A stretch of 64,000 nucleotides of DNA from Arthrobacter sp. MSA 4-2 (lineage in GTDB: Bacteria > Actinomycetota > Actinomycetes > Actinomycetales > Micrococcaceae), in assembly GCF_016405885.1 (NCBI RefSeq), contig NZ_JAEKGC010000009.1, positions 1 through 64,000 on the forward strand, written 5' to 3'. Below the pieces are notes generated by a model. The model saw nothing but the letters and a program-made list of their open reading frames with translations. It searched no databases and had not been told where the DNA came from. Of the stretch, positions 1 through 7,117 are shown piece after piece. Position 1 is the stretch's first letter, and each line of letters begins with the position of its first letter. A program made the translations under genes and the position numbers.

Positions 1-1010
1 GGGTCGATGGGCCCGTAGCCTTCGAGCTCGCCGGGGGCGTCGTCGACGTCGAGGAGGGTCAGCACCGGGACGGTGACATGCACCTGGGCCTGGATCCCGT
101 TCCAGCCGTAGGGCCCAACCGGCCGGCCCGGAACCGCACCCGCACCGGCGGCACCCACACCGGCATCGGCGGGGAGGGAAGCGGTGCCGGTGTTTGCGGG
201 GCCGGTGTTTGCGGGGCTGGGGCAGGTGTGGGTGAGCAGGTCGGTGAGGGCATCGGTGCGCAGCTGGGCCAGGGTCCGGGTCTCCTCGGGGCACTGCAGC
301 GCCCGGGAGAGCCGGGTGAGGCGCCCGTCGATGGCCACGGCCTTGTCCGCCGGGAGGTACACGTTCAGCCAGGCCATGCCGTCGTCGTCGGGGTGGAAGT
401 CGACCCGGCGGTTCTTCCGGGCCGATTGAGTCCGGTCGCTGATGGTCTCCGGGTGCATTTGTGCGCGCAGCCGGCGGGCCCGGTAGGCCAGTTTCGCGGC
501 GGTGGTGTCCTGGGCGACGGGCAGGAGCTGTTGTTCGAAGTAGGGCAGGGCGAAGCCGGGCAGGCCGGCGCACTCCTGGACCAGGGTGGCCGCGTGCCGC
601 CAGGAGATGGCCCCGGACTCCAGGGCCGTCAGGGTTGCCGGGAGGTGCCCGGTGAGCACGAAGGCGTGCTCGATCAGGGTCCCGGCGGTGCGTTCGGGGA
701 TCCGCAGGGCGCAGGCGACCTCGGAGGCGGCCAGGGCATCGGCCAGGGACCCGGCCTGCATCCCGCGCTCCTGGAGGCGTTCTGCGGTGAGGGTCCGGAC
801 CCGCTCGGTGAACCTCACGGTCTGGGCCTCGGCCCAGTTCTTCAGCCGCGCCAGCGCCTCCAGCCCGCCGATCGCCTCATCCAGCCCGGCGGTCTCCGGC
901 GTCGGGCCGGTCAGGAACCCGGCACCCAGGATGTCCGCGGCGGCCTCAAGCCACCCGGGGTCCTGCGCCGTGGGATCCACCCCCGGATCCGGGATTCCTG
1001 CCCTCTCCAT
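1..1010 (-). CDS. DUF222 / HNH endonuclease-type protein, 3' end outside window
   Basis: The frame stays open from an ATG at 1010 to the window edge, giving 336 residues without a stop. The protein has the look of the actinobacterial 13E12-repeat/DUF222 family: a long helical region rich in Ala, Leu and Arg, then a conserved stretch around residues 190-225 with RRVDFHPDDDGMAWLNVYLPAD, split here by its typical DGMA motif, and a GYGPI motif just before the edge. In this family GYGPI lies ahead of a C-terminal HNH nuclease domain, which would be outside the window. These proteins are multicopy in Micrococcaceae genomes and their role is not established; nuclease activity is inferred from the family only. 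It points away from the next genes and is not in an operon with them. Confidence 0.75.
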   Translation of the reverse strand, partial: MERAGIPDPGVDPTAQDPGWLEAAADILGAGFLTGPTPETAGLDEAIGGLEALARLKNWAEAQTVRFTERVRTLTAERLQERGMQAGSLADALAASEVACALRIPERTAGTLIEHAFVLTGHLPATLTALESGAISWRHAATLVQECAGLPGFALPYFEQQLLPVAQDTTAAKLAYRARRLRAQMHPETISDRTQSARKNRRVDFHPDDDGMAWLNVYLPADKAVAIDGRLTRLSRALQCPEETRTLAQLRTDALTDLLTHTCPSPANTGPANTGTASLPADAGVGAAGAGAVPGRPVGPYGWNGIQAQVHVTVPVLTLLDVDDAPGELEGYGPID

Positions 1011-1048
1011 GACCCAAGGATCTCACCCGCCTCTGACATTCCTCGGCC

Positions 1049-1084
1049 GGAAAACCAACCGGAAAACCACCCGGGAAACCAGCC
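1049..1084. repeat. Three tandem 12-bp units (GGAAAACCA-NCC)
   Basis: Three consecutive 12-base units read GGAAAACCAACC, GGAAAACCACCC and GGGAAACCAGCC. A further GGAAAACCAG occurs near 1197-1206. They lie in the 315-base gap between the DUF222 gene and the next gene; apart from the repeat and the promoter at its far end I see nothing in this gap. A regulatory or a slippage origin are both possible. Confidence 0.55.
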
Positions 1085-1313
1085 GAACCGCCCGACTTCA
1101 AGGCGGCACCACTGGCCCGCAGATCAGCAGGGAAGCCAGCCCGGACAATAAGGCGGCAACACTGCTGACAGTCGACAATCGGGTGGAGAACCCGCCGGAA
1201 AACCAGCGCGGGAGCCGAAGTTCGCCGCAGACGGATGACCGGCTCGGTAGGCGGTCATCACCACTCCCGGAGGGTGCCGTCGGGCCATCGACGGTGGCGT
1301 CGCCGCGCCCAGT

Positions 1314-1319
1314 TAGGCT
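1314..1319 (+). promoter_or_regulatory. -10 element TAGGCT, leaderless start for the 1326 gene
   Basis: TAGGCT ends six bases before the ATG at 1326, so transcription would begin at or next to the start codon. No Shine-Dalgarno sequence fits in that space. The identical hexamer at the identical spacing precedes the gene at 3904. Confidence 0.5.
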
Positions 1320-1325
1320 GGGAAC

Positions 1326-1745
1326 ATGCTGCCGTCCGCTACGACCCCGCCCGATCCCGTCAGGGTCGACATCGTCTCCAACGGCACACCCTGGTGGGAG
1401 GTGGTCAGCTCATTCGGGCCGCTGGCGATCCTCCTGACGGCGGTCATCACCGGAGTGTTCGCGTGGCGGAACGTGCGGGACCGCCGGGAGGCGGACCAGC
1501 GCTCACAGTGGTGGGCGCGGGCCGAATGGGCACTTGATGCCGCAATGTCGGAGGACCCTCCGCGCCAGGAGATCGGACTGGGCGTCCTGGACAGCCTCGC
1601 CGCCAGCGATCTCGCCGGCCCCGAGGAGGTCGCGATCCTCGAGGTCGTCTGGGCGCGGTTTCTCCCGTCGGAAGTGGACGGGGTTGACGGCGTGGGAGAG
1701 AATGGAGCAGCAGGGGAACCGATTGTGGAGGAGGCAGGGCAATGA
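1326..1745 (+). CDS. Small single-pass membrane protein of unknown function
   Basis: A 139-residue protein I do not recognise. Residues about 27-47 (VVSSFGPLAILLTAVITGVFAW) form one hydrophobic segment, followed by a strongly charged stretch (RNVRDRREADQRSQWWARAEWALD) and an acidic C-terminal tail. This layout (membrane anchor, then charged amphipathic helix) is common among actinobacterial proteins of unknown function that resemble phage-type or toxin-antitoxin-linked membrane proteins, but I cannot assign it. The start is an ATG with a TAGGCT -10 six bases upstream and no SD, which supports a leaderless transcript. Its stop overlaps the start of the next small gene by ATGA, so the two are probably co-translated. 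Confidence 0.6.
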   Translation: MLPSATTPPDPVRVDIVSNGTPWWEVVSSFGPLAILLTAVITGVFAWRNVRDRREADQRSQWWARAEWALDAAMSEDPPRQEIGLGVLDSLAASDLAGPEEVAILEVVWARFLPSEVDGVDGVGENGAAGEPIVEEAGQ

Positions 1746-1921
1746 GCGCAACCGCAAGCCGCAATGTGAACGCAGGACGCCGCCAGCCCGCCGACCACCC
1801 CGCCCAGGGCGACGAGCAGCGGGTCCGGATCCGTGCGGCACGCCTGCGGCTGACCACCGACCGGAAGCTGGGCAAGGAAACGCCCTCCTGGGTGAAGCAG
1901 CTGGCGAAAAAGCCGCTGTAG
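1742..1921 (+). CDS. Small basic protein (59 aa), unknown
   Basis: This 59-codon reading frame begins at the ATG of an ATGA overlap with the preceding membrane-protein gene and ends in TAG at 1919-1921. The product is rich in Arg and Lys (for example RVRIRAARLRLTTDR) and ends in SWVKQLAKKPL. Nothing in it matches a family I know. The translational coupling, the frame's codon composition (G/C at third positions) and the lack of space for another gene argue that it is real; with a basic soluble product next to an acidic-tailed membrane protein, an interaction is conceivable but is only a guess. Confidence 0.5.
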   Translation: MSATASRNVNAGRRQPADHPAQGDEQRVRIRAARLRLTTDRKLGKETPSWVKQLAKKPL

Positions 1922-1973
1922 GACGCACCTCCGGGCGAACCGGGCAGCACGTCGGCTGTGCTTGGATGATTCC

Positions 1974-2564
1974 ATGGCTTTCAAACCCCTGACGTTTACC
2001 GGTTCCCGCGTTGTTCTCGAACCCCTCGCCCACCGCCATTACCAGGGGCTGGTCGATGCCGTCCGTGACGGTGAGCTGTGGAAGCTCTGGTACACGAGCA
2101 TTCCCTCCCCCGAAGGCATGGCGGAGGAAATCGACCGTCGGCTTGCACGTCAGGCGGAAGGGGAAATGCTCCCTTTCGCAACTCTGGACGCGCGGACCGG
2201 CGAGGTGCTGGGGATGACGACCTTCTGCGACATCGACAGGGCGACGCCGCGCGTGGAGATCGGCTACACCTGGAACCGGCTGTCGACCCAGCGGACAGGG
2301 ACCAACGCCGAAAGCAAGCTCCTGCTGCTGACCCACGCCTTCGAAACCGAGGGCTGTGCCTCCGTGACCTTCACCACCCACTGGCACAACCTCCAGTCGC
2401 GGGAAGCCATCGCCCGGCTGGGGGCCCGCCAGGACGGCGTACTCCGGGCCCACAGCCGCATGGCCGACGGCACCCTGCGGGACACCGTCGTCTTCTCGAT
2501 CACCGCCCCCGAGTGGCCGGCGGTCGCCTCCGGTCTCCGGCACCGCCTCGAGCGCGCCCGCTGA
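1974..2564 (+). CDS. GNAT family N-acetyltransferase (RimJ/RimL type)
   Basis: The 196-residue product starts FKPLTFTGSRVVLEPL and continues with the strand-helix pattern of Acetyltransf_3 proteins, including a mid-protein segment RVEIGYTWNRLSTQRTGTNAESKLLLL (positions about 95-120, where acetyl-CoA is bound in the family) and the NLQSREAIARLGARQDG stretch that follows the family's Asn-x-x-Ser/Ala signature. Such enzymes transfer an acetyl group from acetyl-CoA to an amine, often a protein N-terminus or a small molecule; the substrate here is unknown. The ATG at 1974 is chosen over the in-frame TTG at 1962, because TTGGAT at 1962-1967 can serve as a -10 six bases ahead of it. It stands alone. 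Confidence 0.85.
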   Translation: MAFKPLTFTGSRVVLEPLAHRHYQGLVDAVRDGELWKLWYTSIPSPEGMAEEIDRRLARQAEGEMLPFATLDARTGEVLGMTTFCDIDRATPRVEIGYTWNRLSTQRTGTNAESKLLLLTHAFETEGCASVTFTTHWHNLQSREAIARLGARQDGVLRAHSRMADGTLRDTVVFSITAPEWPAVASGLRHRLERAR

Positions 2565-2639
2565 CCCCTTCAGGCCGGACGGCGGTCCGCTGGCCCGCGC
2601 GTCGCACCCGCTCCCAGGGCAGCCGCCTTGGCATCGCCG

Positions 2640-3182
2640 TCAGTCGAGGGCAGCGGCCACCACGAAGCTGAACACCGGACGCGGGTCGGTTTCGTCGTGC
2701 CGGGCGATGCGGTGCAGCAGGAGACCCTCGAAGCAGGCCATCACCGCTGCGGCGGAGGTACGTGGATCCCGAGCGCCCAGCCCCACGAGGGCCGGCAGCA
2801 GAGCGGACTCCATGGCGGCCCGGCCCCGCACGACGGCGTCCCGGATGGCGGGATCGTGGCCCGCCTCCATGAACAGGGCCAGACGTGCCGCCGTCAGGGT
2901 CCGGTTGGCGCCGCTCGTCTGCTCGAACAGGAGGCAGAGCCCGTCGACGAATTCGGCCGTGGAGCCCGGAGAGAACTGCGGGCCGTACGCATCAAGTTCC
3001 CTCTCCACGATGCGGTCCACAACGCCCGCCAGCAGCGCCCGGCGGGTCCGGAAGTAGTTGGAGGTCGATCCCCGAGGCAGCCCCGCCCGTTCATCGACCC
3101 GGGCATGTGTCAGCGCGCGCAGTCCGGAGGAACCCAGGAGGTCGACGGCAGCGTCGAGGGCGCGGAAACGGAGGGGTTGCAT
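2640..3182 (-). CDS. TetR family transcriptional regulator
   Basis: A 180-residue repressor-type protein. The N-terminal helix-turn-helix covers about residues 10-50 (ALTHARVDERAGLPRGSTSNYF is its core, with the family's SNYF ending), and the rest is an all-helical ligand domain with FMEAGHDPAIRDAVVRGR typical of this class. The ATG at 3182 is preferred to upstream in-frame codons because the latter would lie inside the operator. It is divergent from the DUF2231 gene at 3236 and separated from it by twin palindromes, so it very likely represses that gene and itself. The inducer is not evident from the sequence. Confidence 0.85.
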   Translation of the reverse strand: MQPLRFRALDAAVDLLGSSGLRALTHARVDERAGLPRGSTSNYFRTRRALLAGVVDRIVERELDAYGPQFSPGSTAEFVDGLCLLFEQTSGANRTLTAARLALFMEAGHDPAIRDAVVRGRAAMESALLPALVGLGARDPRTSAAAVMACFEGLLLHRIARHDETDPRPVFSFVVAAALD

Positions 3183-3187
3183 GAACC

Positions 3188-3225
3188 CACTATAAACATA
3201 GTGACTTTCCACTATGAACGTAGTA
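3188..3225. promoter_or_regulatory. Twin TetR-type operators overlapping a -10 element
   Basis: CACTATAAACATAGTG at 3188-3203 is a perfect 6-4-6 palindrome. Twenty-two bases further on, CACTATGAACGTAGTA at 3210-3225 repeats it with two changes. TAGCCT at 3224-3229, six bases before the ATG at 3236, is a probable leaderless -10 for the DUF2231 gene and touches the second copy. Repression by the neighbouring TetR protein is inferred from position and symmetry. Confidence 0.75.
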
Positions 3226-3235
3226 GCCTGCTTCC

Positions 3236-3820
3236 ATGTCATCCGATGCGATGCATCTCCCCCAGCCGGACTCATTCAACGCTGGCGACCCGGGGGCGTC
3301 GAACTCCGGACTGTACCCCCGGCTTCTCGGGGCGCTTGAGCACGCAGGCGGCCTGGACCGGTACGTCGACGCCGCTGCCCCCGCAGCCCAGCGCCTCATC
3401 GTCCGCGAGCGCGCACGCCGGCTCTTCCACGGCGACACCACGGGCATACCCCTGCACATCATCGTCAAGGACCTTCCGTTCGGCGCATGGTTCATGGCGC
3501 AGTTCCTCGACCTGTTTCCCGATCCCGGCTCACGGCAGGCAGCCACCCGGCTGGTAGCGCTCGGGCTCGCCTCCTCCGGGGCGGCGGGGATCACCGGCTG
3601 GGCTGAGTGGGCGATGGCCGACCGGCCCACTCGCCGGGTGGGAATTGTGCACGCGGCAGCCAACGGCATGGCCGTTCTCGTCTTTTTCGGCTCCTGGTGT
3701 GCGCGCGTACGGGGCCGGCATGGCATCGGCGTGGGCCTGGGCAGGGTGGGCGGAGCGCTCCTGGTGATCGGCGGCTTCCTTGGCGGCCACATGGGCCGGG
3801 GCCGGGCGGCCCGCGCGTAG
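3236..3820 (+). CDS. DUF2231 family membrane protein
   Basis: A 194-residue protein with a soluble N-terminal part (about residues 1-70) and then the DUF2231 pattern: GIPLHIIVKDLPFGAWFMAQFLDL at about 72-95, followed by hydrophobic segments near 110-125, 137-155 and 165-180, the last ending GGFLGGHM. In many relatives the GGxLGGH motif is followed by a short conserved tail and sometimes a Rieske domain; here the protein stops 8 residues later in a basic tail, so it may be shortened, although no other frame restores the tail. Function of the family is unknown. It is divergent from and probably controlled by the TetR gene. Confidence 0.75.
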   Translation: MSSDAMHLPQPDSFNAGDPGASNSGLYPRLLGALEHAGGLDRYVDAAAPAAQRLIVRERARRLFHGDTTGIPLHIIVKDLPFGAWFMAQFLDLFPDPGSRQAATRLVALGLASSGAAGITGWAEWAMADRPTRRVGIVHAAANGMAVLVFFGSWCARVRGRHGIGVGLGRVGGALLVIGGFLGGHMGRGRAARA

Positions 3821-3891
3821 CGTCCGGTCCCGGGCCTGGATGGACCCCGGCCGGGGCAGCGCACCTCCCACTGTCGTACGTGTGCTGCCCA

Positions 3892-3897
3892 TAGGCT
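3892..3897 (+). promoter_or_regulatory. -10 element TAGGCT, leaderless start for the 3904 gene
   Basis: TAGGCT is followed by six bases and the ATG at 3904. There is no room for a Shine-Dalgarno sequence. The hexamer and spacing are the same as at 1314. Confidence 0.5.
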
Positions 3898-3903
3898 CCG
3901 TCC

Positions 3904-4443
3904 ATGCACATCACCTTGAGGGCCATTGGTTCCGACGATGCCGACGCCGTGGTGGAGTTCCTCGCCTCCAACACCTTCCCCTTCCACGTCCTGACCTCCT
4001 CCACCCTCGGCAGCCTCCGCCCCGGTGTGCAGGCGGGCCGCTTCTGGAACGAGGAAACCCAGGGTTACTGGATTGACGATGCCGGACATTGCATCGGCAT
4101 GGCCGTTCTCCAGGACCTGCGCGATGACACGCCGATGTTCGACCTAGGTCTGGGCGACTCCCACCGCGGACGGGGTGCCGGGACCGCGGCCCTGCGGGCG
4201 CTGTGTGCGCTGGTGTTTACCTCCATGCCGGACATCGTCCGCTTCGAGGGCCAGACGCGCGAGGACAACATCGCCATGCGCAGGACTTTCCTGCGTGCCG
4301 GTTTTCTCAAGGAGGCGCACTACCGTCTGGGGTGGCCGACCGCTGATGGAGGGAGGCTGGCCTCCGTGGCGTATTCGATCCTCCGGCAGGACTGGGAGTC
4401 AAACACCGTGACGCCGCTCGACTGGGATGACCTCCTCGACTGA
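3904..4443 (+). CDS. GNAT family N-acetyltransferase
   Basis: A 179-residue GNAT protein. It opens with HITLRAIGSDDADAVVEFL, the usual first strand and helix, and has the acetyl-CoA pyrophosphate-binding motif A as SHRGRGAGTAALRAL at about residues 86-100 (R88, G91, G93), followed by VRFEGQTREDNIAMRRTFLRAGF, the motif B region with the conserved Asn. The acceptor is unknown. A similar protein class includes RimI/RimJ and small-molecule acetyltransferases. Its 3' end overlaps the 3' end of the broken phosphotransferase gene on the other strand by 45 bases, so that gene's missing end appears to have been displaced or eroded where this gene lies. Confidence 0.85.
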   Translation: MHITLRAIGSDDADAVVEFLASNTFPFHVLTSSTLGSLRPGVQAGRFWNEETQGYWIDDAGHCIGMAVLQDLRDDTPMFDLGLGDSHRGRGAGTAALRALCALVFTSMPDIVRFEGQTREDNIAMRRTFLRAGFLKEAHYRLGWPTADGGRLASVAYSILRQDWESNTVTPLDWDDLLD

Positions 4444-4920
4444 AACAACGCCGTCGGCTGGCTCTGGACCGACGTCCAAGGCCAGGTCCGGAAGGTGGCC
4501 CAGCGCCGGGAGGACCGGTGTCCGGGCCACCGTCAGGAGGGCATCGAGGACCAGCCCACCTCGTCGGGCTGCCAGGCGGGGGTGGCGTCCGTCCACGTCG
4601 GTGAGCACGAGGGCGATCCATTCGCCGTCGTCGAAGGTGCCGATCAGGGACGCTGTGGGCAGGGTCCCTGGCAGGACGGCGGTCACCGCTGCTTACTTCC
4701 GGCGGATCCCCGGTGAGGCGGCGTTCAGGGCCGGGCCCACCGCCTTGACGAACGCCCGCCGGCCGGTGGGGGTCACCACCCGGTCCGCGCTGCCGGGAGA
4801 GAATCCTCCCTGCTGGCCGGCGAACTCGGCCATGGGCTCCCCAAGGACTCCTTCGACGCCGGCCCGGACGTGCGCGGGCAGGTCCATCCAGCCGATCCGG
4901 GGGCTCCACTGTGGCTGCAT
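4399..4920 (-). pseudogene. Aminoglycoside phosphotransferase-like gene, interrupted and 3' truncated
   Basis: The first 75 residues (start ATG at 4920) read like the N-terminus of actinobacterial APH-family proteins, with the signature GGFSPGSADRVVTPTGRRAFVKAV (split: GGFSPGSADR then RAFVKAV, the nucleotide-binding lobe with its Lys). An in-frame TAA at 4693-4695 then stops it, and the same frame resumes with AAVTAVLPGTLPTASLIG and WIALVLTDVDGRHP, the hinge region of the same fold. The frame ends at 4399 with no trace of the catalytic HGD or DxD motifs that should follow about 60-120 residues later. So there are two lesions: one nonsense codon and a lost C-terminal half. CATAAT seven bases before 4920 could still be a promoter. 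Confidence 0.75.
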
Positions 4921-5000
4921 GCGCCTCATTATGCCTGCCAGTTCTTGGCGGGTGGGCACTGTCGCCGCGTGGCATCGCCGGCAGCCCCCCGACGGGGGAC

Positions 5001-5006
5001 TACGTT
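5001..5006 (+). promoter_or_regulatory. -10 element TACGTT, leaderless start for the 5013 gene
   Basis: TACGTT is followed by six bases and the ATG at 5013. The same hexamer at the same spacing precedes glgA on the other strand at 18854-18859. Confidence 0.45.
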
Positions 5007-5012
5007 GTGCTG

Positions 5013-5666
5013 ATGGGGTTGGAAGCGGAGGCGTTCTACATCGACGGGCGGCGGACCGGCGCGTTGGTGCGTGAGACCGGAGGCGGCGCACTCCGGACCA
5101 CGGTCGCGTTTCTGCTCCCGGACGGACACCTTGTTCACCTAACCCAGGAGACACGGTATGGGAGCGATGTCCTCGGCTGGACCTCATACAGCTATGTGGA
5201 CCACGGCTCCGACGTCGATATCACCGGAGTCCCCGCTGATGACGCGGGCGGGGCAGCCCACCGTTCGATTCCGAGCTATGCAGCACACCTGCTCCTGGTG
5301 CAGGCACTGCGGGCGGGGAAGGATCGGGTGGCATTCAGCCAGTTCATTGAGGACGGCGACGGGACGGCCCTTGGCGCGGTCTTCGCCGTGCGGGGGCGGG
5401 AAACGGTCGAGACGCCGTGGGGCCGGCAGGAGGCACTGAAGGTCCTGCTGGAGGTCGAGGGGGAGCCGCGGAACACGTTCTGGTGGGACGGGGACAGGGT
5501 CGTCAGAACCGACTGGCAGGGAGGCACCTCCTATGCGGCCCACGACCTGCCCCTTCTCCTCAGTGGGCTCGATGCGAGGGTGCGGTCCGCTCTGGACGCC
5601 GCACTGTCTCCGCCGGCGCGGGCGGAACGCGGGACTGGCGGCGGCGGAACTGGCGCCCCAAAGTGA
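5013..5666 (+). CDS. Hypothetical protein, beta-rich
   Basis: A 217-residue soluble protein I cannot assign. It begins MGLEAEAFYIDGRRTGALVRETGGG and is built of short alternating strands (YIDGRRTG, LRTTVAFLLPDGHLVHLTQETR, YSYVDHGSDVDI, GTALGAVFAVRGRETVETPWG, EGEPRNTFWWDGDRVVR). The pattern resembles one-domain proteins of the DUF6134/DUF3108 kind, which carry a pseudo-repeat of G-x-x-x-G hairpins, but this is a visual resemblance only. There is no signal peptide or membrane segment from this start; an upstream in-frame start at 4911 would add a hydrophobic-looking N-terminus but overlaps the pseudogene's promoter. It converges on the RidA gene with a 6-base gap. Confidence 0.55.
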   Translation: MGLEAEAFYIDGRRTGALVRETGGGALRTTVAFLLPDGHLVHLTQETRYGSDVLGWTSYSYVDHGSDVDITGVPADDAGGAAHRSIPSYAAHLLLVQALRAGKDRVAFSQFIEDGDGTALGAVFAVRGRETVETPWGRQEALKVLLEVEGEPRNTFWWDGDRVVRTDWQGGTSYAAHDLPLLLSGLDARVRSALDAALSPPARAERGTGGGGTGAPK

Positions 5667-5672
5667 TGCAGG

Positions 5673-6101
5673 TCAGGGGGCAGGTGCCGGGGTATCCGGG
5701 ACCGGAAGGGCAGCGATGGCCTCGACCTCCACCAGCTGGTCCGGGTATCCAAGCACCGCGACGCCGAGAAGCGTACTCGGCACGTCCCGGTCCCCCATCC
5801 TTGCCCGGACGACGTTCCAGACCTCGGCCAGATCCTCACGGTCGCTCGATGCCACAAAGACTGTTGTCTTAGCCAGATGGGAGAAGTCAGCGCCACCGGC
5901 GGCGAGCGCCAGGAGAAGGTTGTCCATCACCTTGGCCGCCTGCCCCCGGTAGTCGCCGACGGCCGCCGTCGATGCGTCGAGATTCAGCGGACACGCCCCG
6001 GCAGTGAAGATCAGGTGCTCCCTGGTGGGCACCCGTGCCGCCGCCGCATATTGGGCTCCCGTATAAAGCATCGAGCTGCGCAGGAAGGTGGTTTCGCTCA
6101 T
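5673..6101 (-). CDS. RidA/YjgF/UK114 family protein
   Basis: A 142-residue protein with the compact RidA fold. Visible landmarks are the N-terminal AARVPTREHLIFTAGACPLN strand pair, the QAAKVMDNLLLALAAGGADFSHLAKTTVFVAS core (about residues 55-90), the Arg in VVRARMGDRDVPSTLLGVAVLGYPDQLVEVEAIA, and the final EVEAIAAL strand. Classical RidA deaminates reactive 2-aminoacrylate-type enamines, using an Arg near position 105 in a R-x-x-x-V/I-x-V-x-x-L setting; here the Arg is not in exactly that context, so it may belong to another Rid subgroup. The ATG at 6101 is preferred over upstream codons because a TACTGT hexamer lies six bases before it. Confidence 0.8.
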   Translation of the reverse strand: MSETTFLRSSMLYTGAQYAAAARVPTREHLIFTAGACPLNLDASTAAVGDYRGQAAKVMDNLLLALAAGGADFSHLAKTTVFVASSDREDLAEVWNVVRARMGDRDVPSTLLGVAVLGYPDQLVEVEAIAALPVPDTPAPAP

Positions 6102-6107
6102 CGCCCT

Positions 6108-6113
6108 ACAGTA
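6108..6113 (-). promoter_or_regulatory. -10 element TACTGT, leaderless start for the RidA gene
   Basis: On the minus strand TACTGT is followed by AGGGCG and the ATG at 6101. CACTTG just upstream is too close to be the -35. Confidence 0.45.
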
Positions 6114-6148
6114 CAAGTGCCTCCGGAGGGCCGGACCCGCCCGAAACC

Positions 6149-6940
6149 TCACATGAGGGAGAGCACGAAGGAAAGCAGGAAACCCGCGGCGGTGCTCAGC
6201 GCCACGGCGGGCCCGCCGTTCTCATAGGCCTCGGGCATCAGGGTGTCGGCCAGTGAAGCGATCACCGCGCCGGCGGCAAAGGCAAGCGGAATGGAGATGG
6301 TCTCGGGGTTGCTGCCCGACAGCGGTCCTGCCCCAATGAGGACGGCGATCACCAGCAGCGCCGCACACGCAACCCACAGGCCGACGATCGCGGCCGAGGC
6401 CTTTCCTTGGTCGCGCATCGAGGACGCACCAACCAGGGCCTCCGGGAAGTTCGAAACGAAGATGGCGGCAAGCAGGGCCAGCCCACCGGTCCCCTCCCCC
6501 AGGGCGACGCCCAGGGCGACATTCTCGGGCACGCCGTCGAGGGTCACCGCCGCCAGCAGCGCCATGCCCGCGGCACCCTTCGTCGAGGCCTTCGAGGAGG
6601 GGCGGTCCTGGGCGGCGGAGTCGGTGTCGAGCTTGGCGCTGCCCTGGTATTCGTCCGCCGGGGTGTCCTGCGACCCGGCCTGGGCCCAACGGTCGAGCAG
6701 CGCACTCAGGACCGTGAAGACGATGGCCCCCGCGGCGAGCCCGATCGCGGCCCGCCAGATCCCGCCGTGCTCAAACGCATCCTCGAAGAGCTCGAAGGCC
6801 AGTGCAGTGATGAGCGAACCGGCGGCGAAGGACAGGAGGATGGCCAGCAGCCGCTTCGGAAGGTCGAAACGCACTCCGATGAGCGCCCCCATCACCAGGG
6901 CGCTCGATGCCACGACACCGAACAGGAGCGACATTGCCAC
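6149..6940 (-). CDS. ZIP-family-like membrane transporter, divergent metal motifs
   Basis: A 263-residue polytopic protein with about eight hydrophobic segments and a hydrophilic loop near residues 90-120 (a Ser/Asp/Lys-rich stretch). It matches the ZIP (SLC39/ZupT) layout: segment four carries DGVPENVALGVALGEG where canonical members have HNxPEG, and segment five carries SNFPEALVGASS where they have HExPHE. Both metal-binding His residues are therefore absent, while the flanking Pro, Glu and Gly residues are kept. ZIP proteins bring Zn, Fe or Mn into the cytosol; whether this one moves a metal is uncertain. The GTG at 6940 is chosen over the ATG at 6934, because a TATACT hexamer ends six bases before it and no SD is seen for the ATG. 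Confidence 0.75.
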   Translation of the reverse strand: MAMSLLFGVVASSALVMGALIGVRFDLPKRLLAILLSFAAGSLITALAFELFEDAFEHGGIWRAAIGLAAGAIVFTVLSALLDRWAQAGSQDTPADEYQGSAKLDTDSAAQDRPSSKASTKGAAGMALLAAVTLDGVPENVALGVALGEGTGGLALLAAIFVSNFPEALVGASSMRDQGKASAAIVGLWVACAALLVIAVLIGAGPLSGSNPETISIPLAFAAGAVIASLADTLMPEAYENGGPAVALSTAAGFLLSFVLSLM

Positions 6941-6946
6941 ACCGAA

Positions 6947-6952
6947 AGTATA
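6947..6952 (-). promoter_or_regulatory. -10 element TATACT, leaderless start for the ZIP-like gene
   Basis: On the minus strand TATACT is followed by TTCGGT and the GTG at 6940. It is the closest match to TATAAT among the leaderless candidates in the window. Confidence 0.5.
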
Positions 6953-7117
6953 GAAGCCGCCCACAGAAGCGGTAGGGCGCACACCTATTGACTTCCGGGG
7001 AGGATCGGGGCTACCGGACGGCTGCGGCCGGTTCGGCAGGCATCGAAGGCTCCCCTACCCGGGTTGCCCGGAGGAAGGGTGAAGGGCCACGCCCTGCTGG
7101 GTGTAGTGTCAACGCAC

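Noticed and set aside
3780-3830. A frameshift truncating the DUF2231 gene
   Set aside because: Neither other forward frame continues with the expected family tail, so a simple indel does not explain the short end.
4693-5187. Full 164-codon minus-strand frame starting at 5187 as a gene
   Set aside because: Only the part from 4920 downward resembles a family (APH N-lobe); the upstream part is antisense to the 5013 gene.
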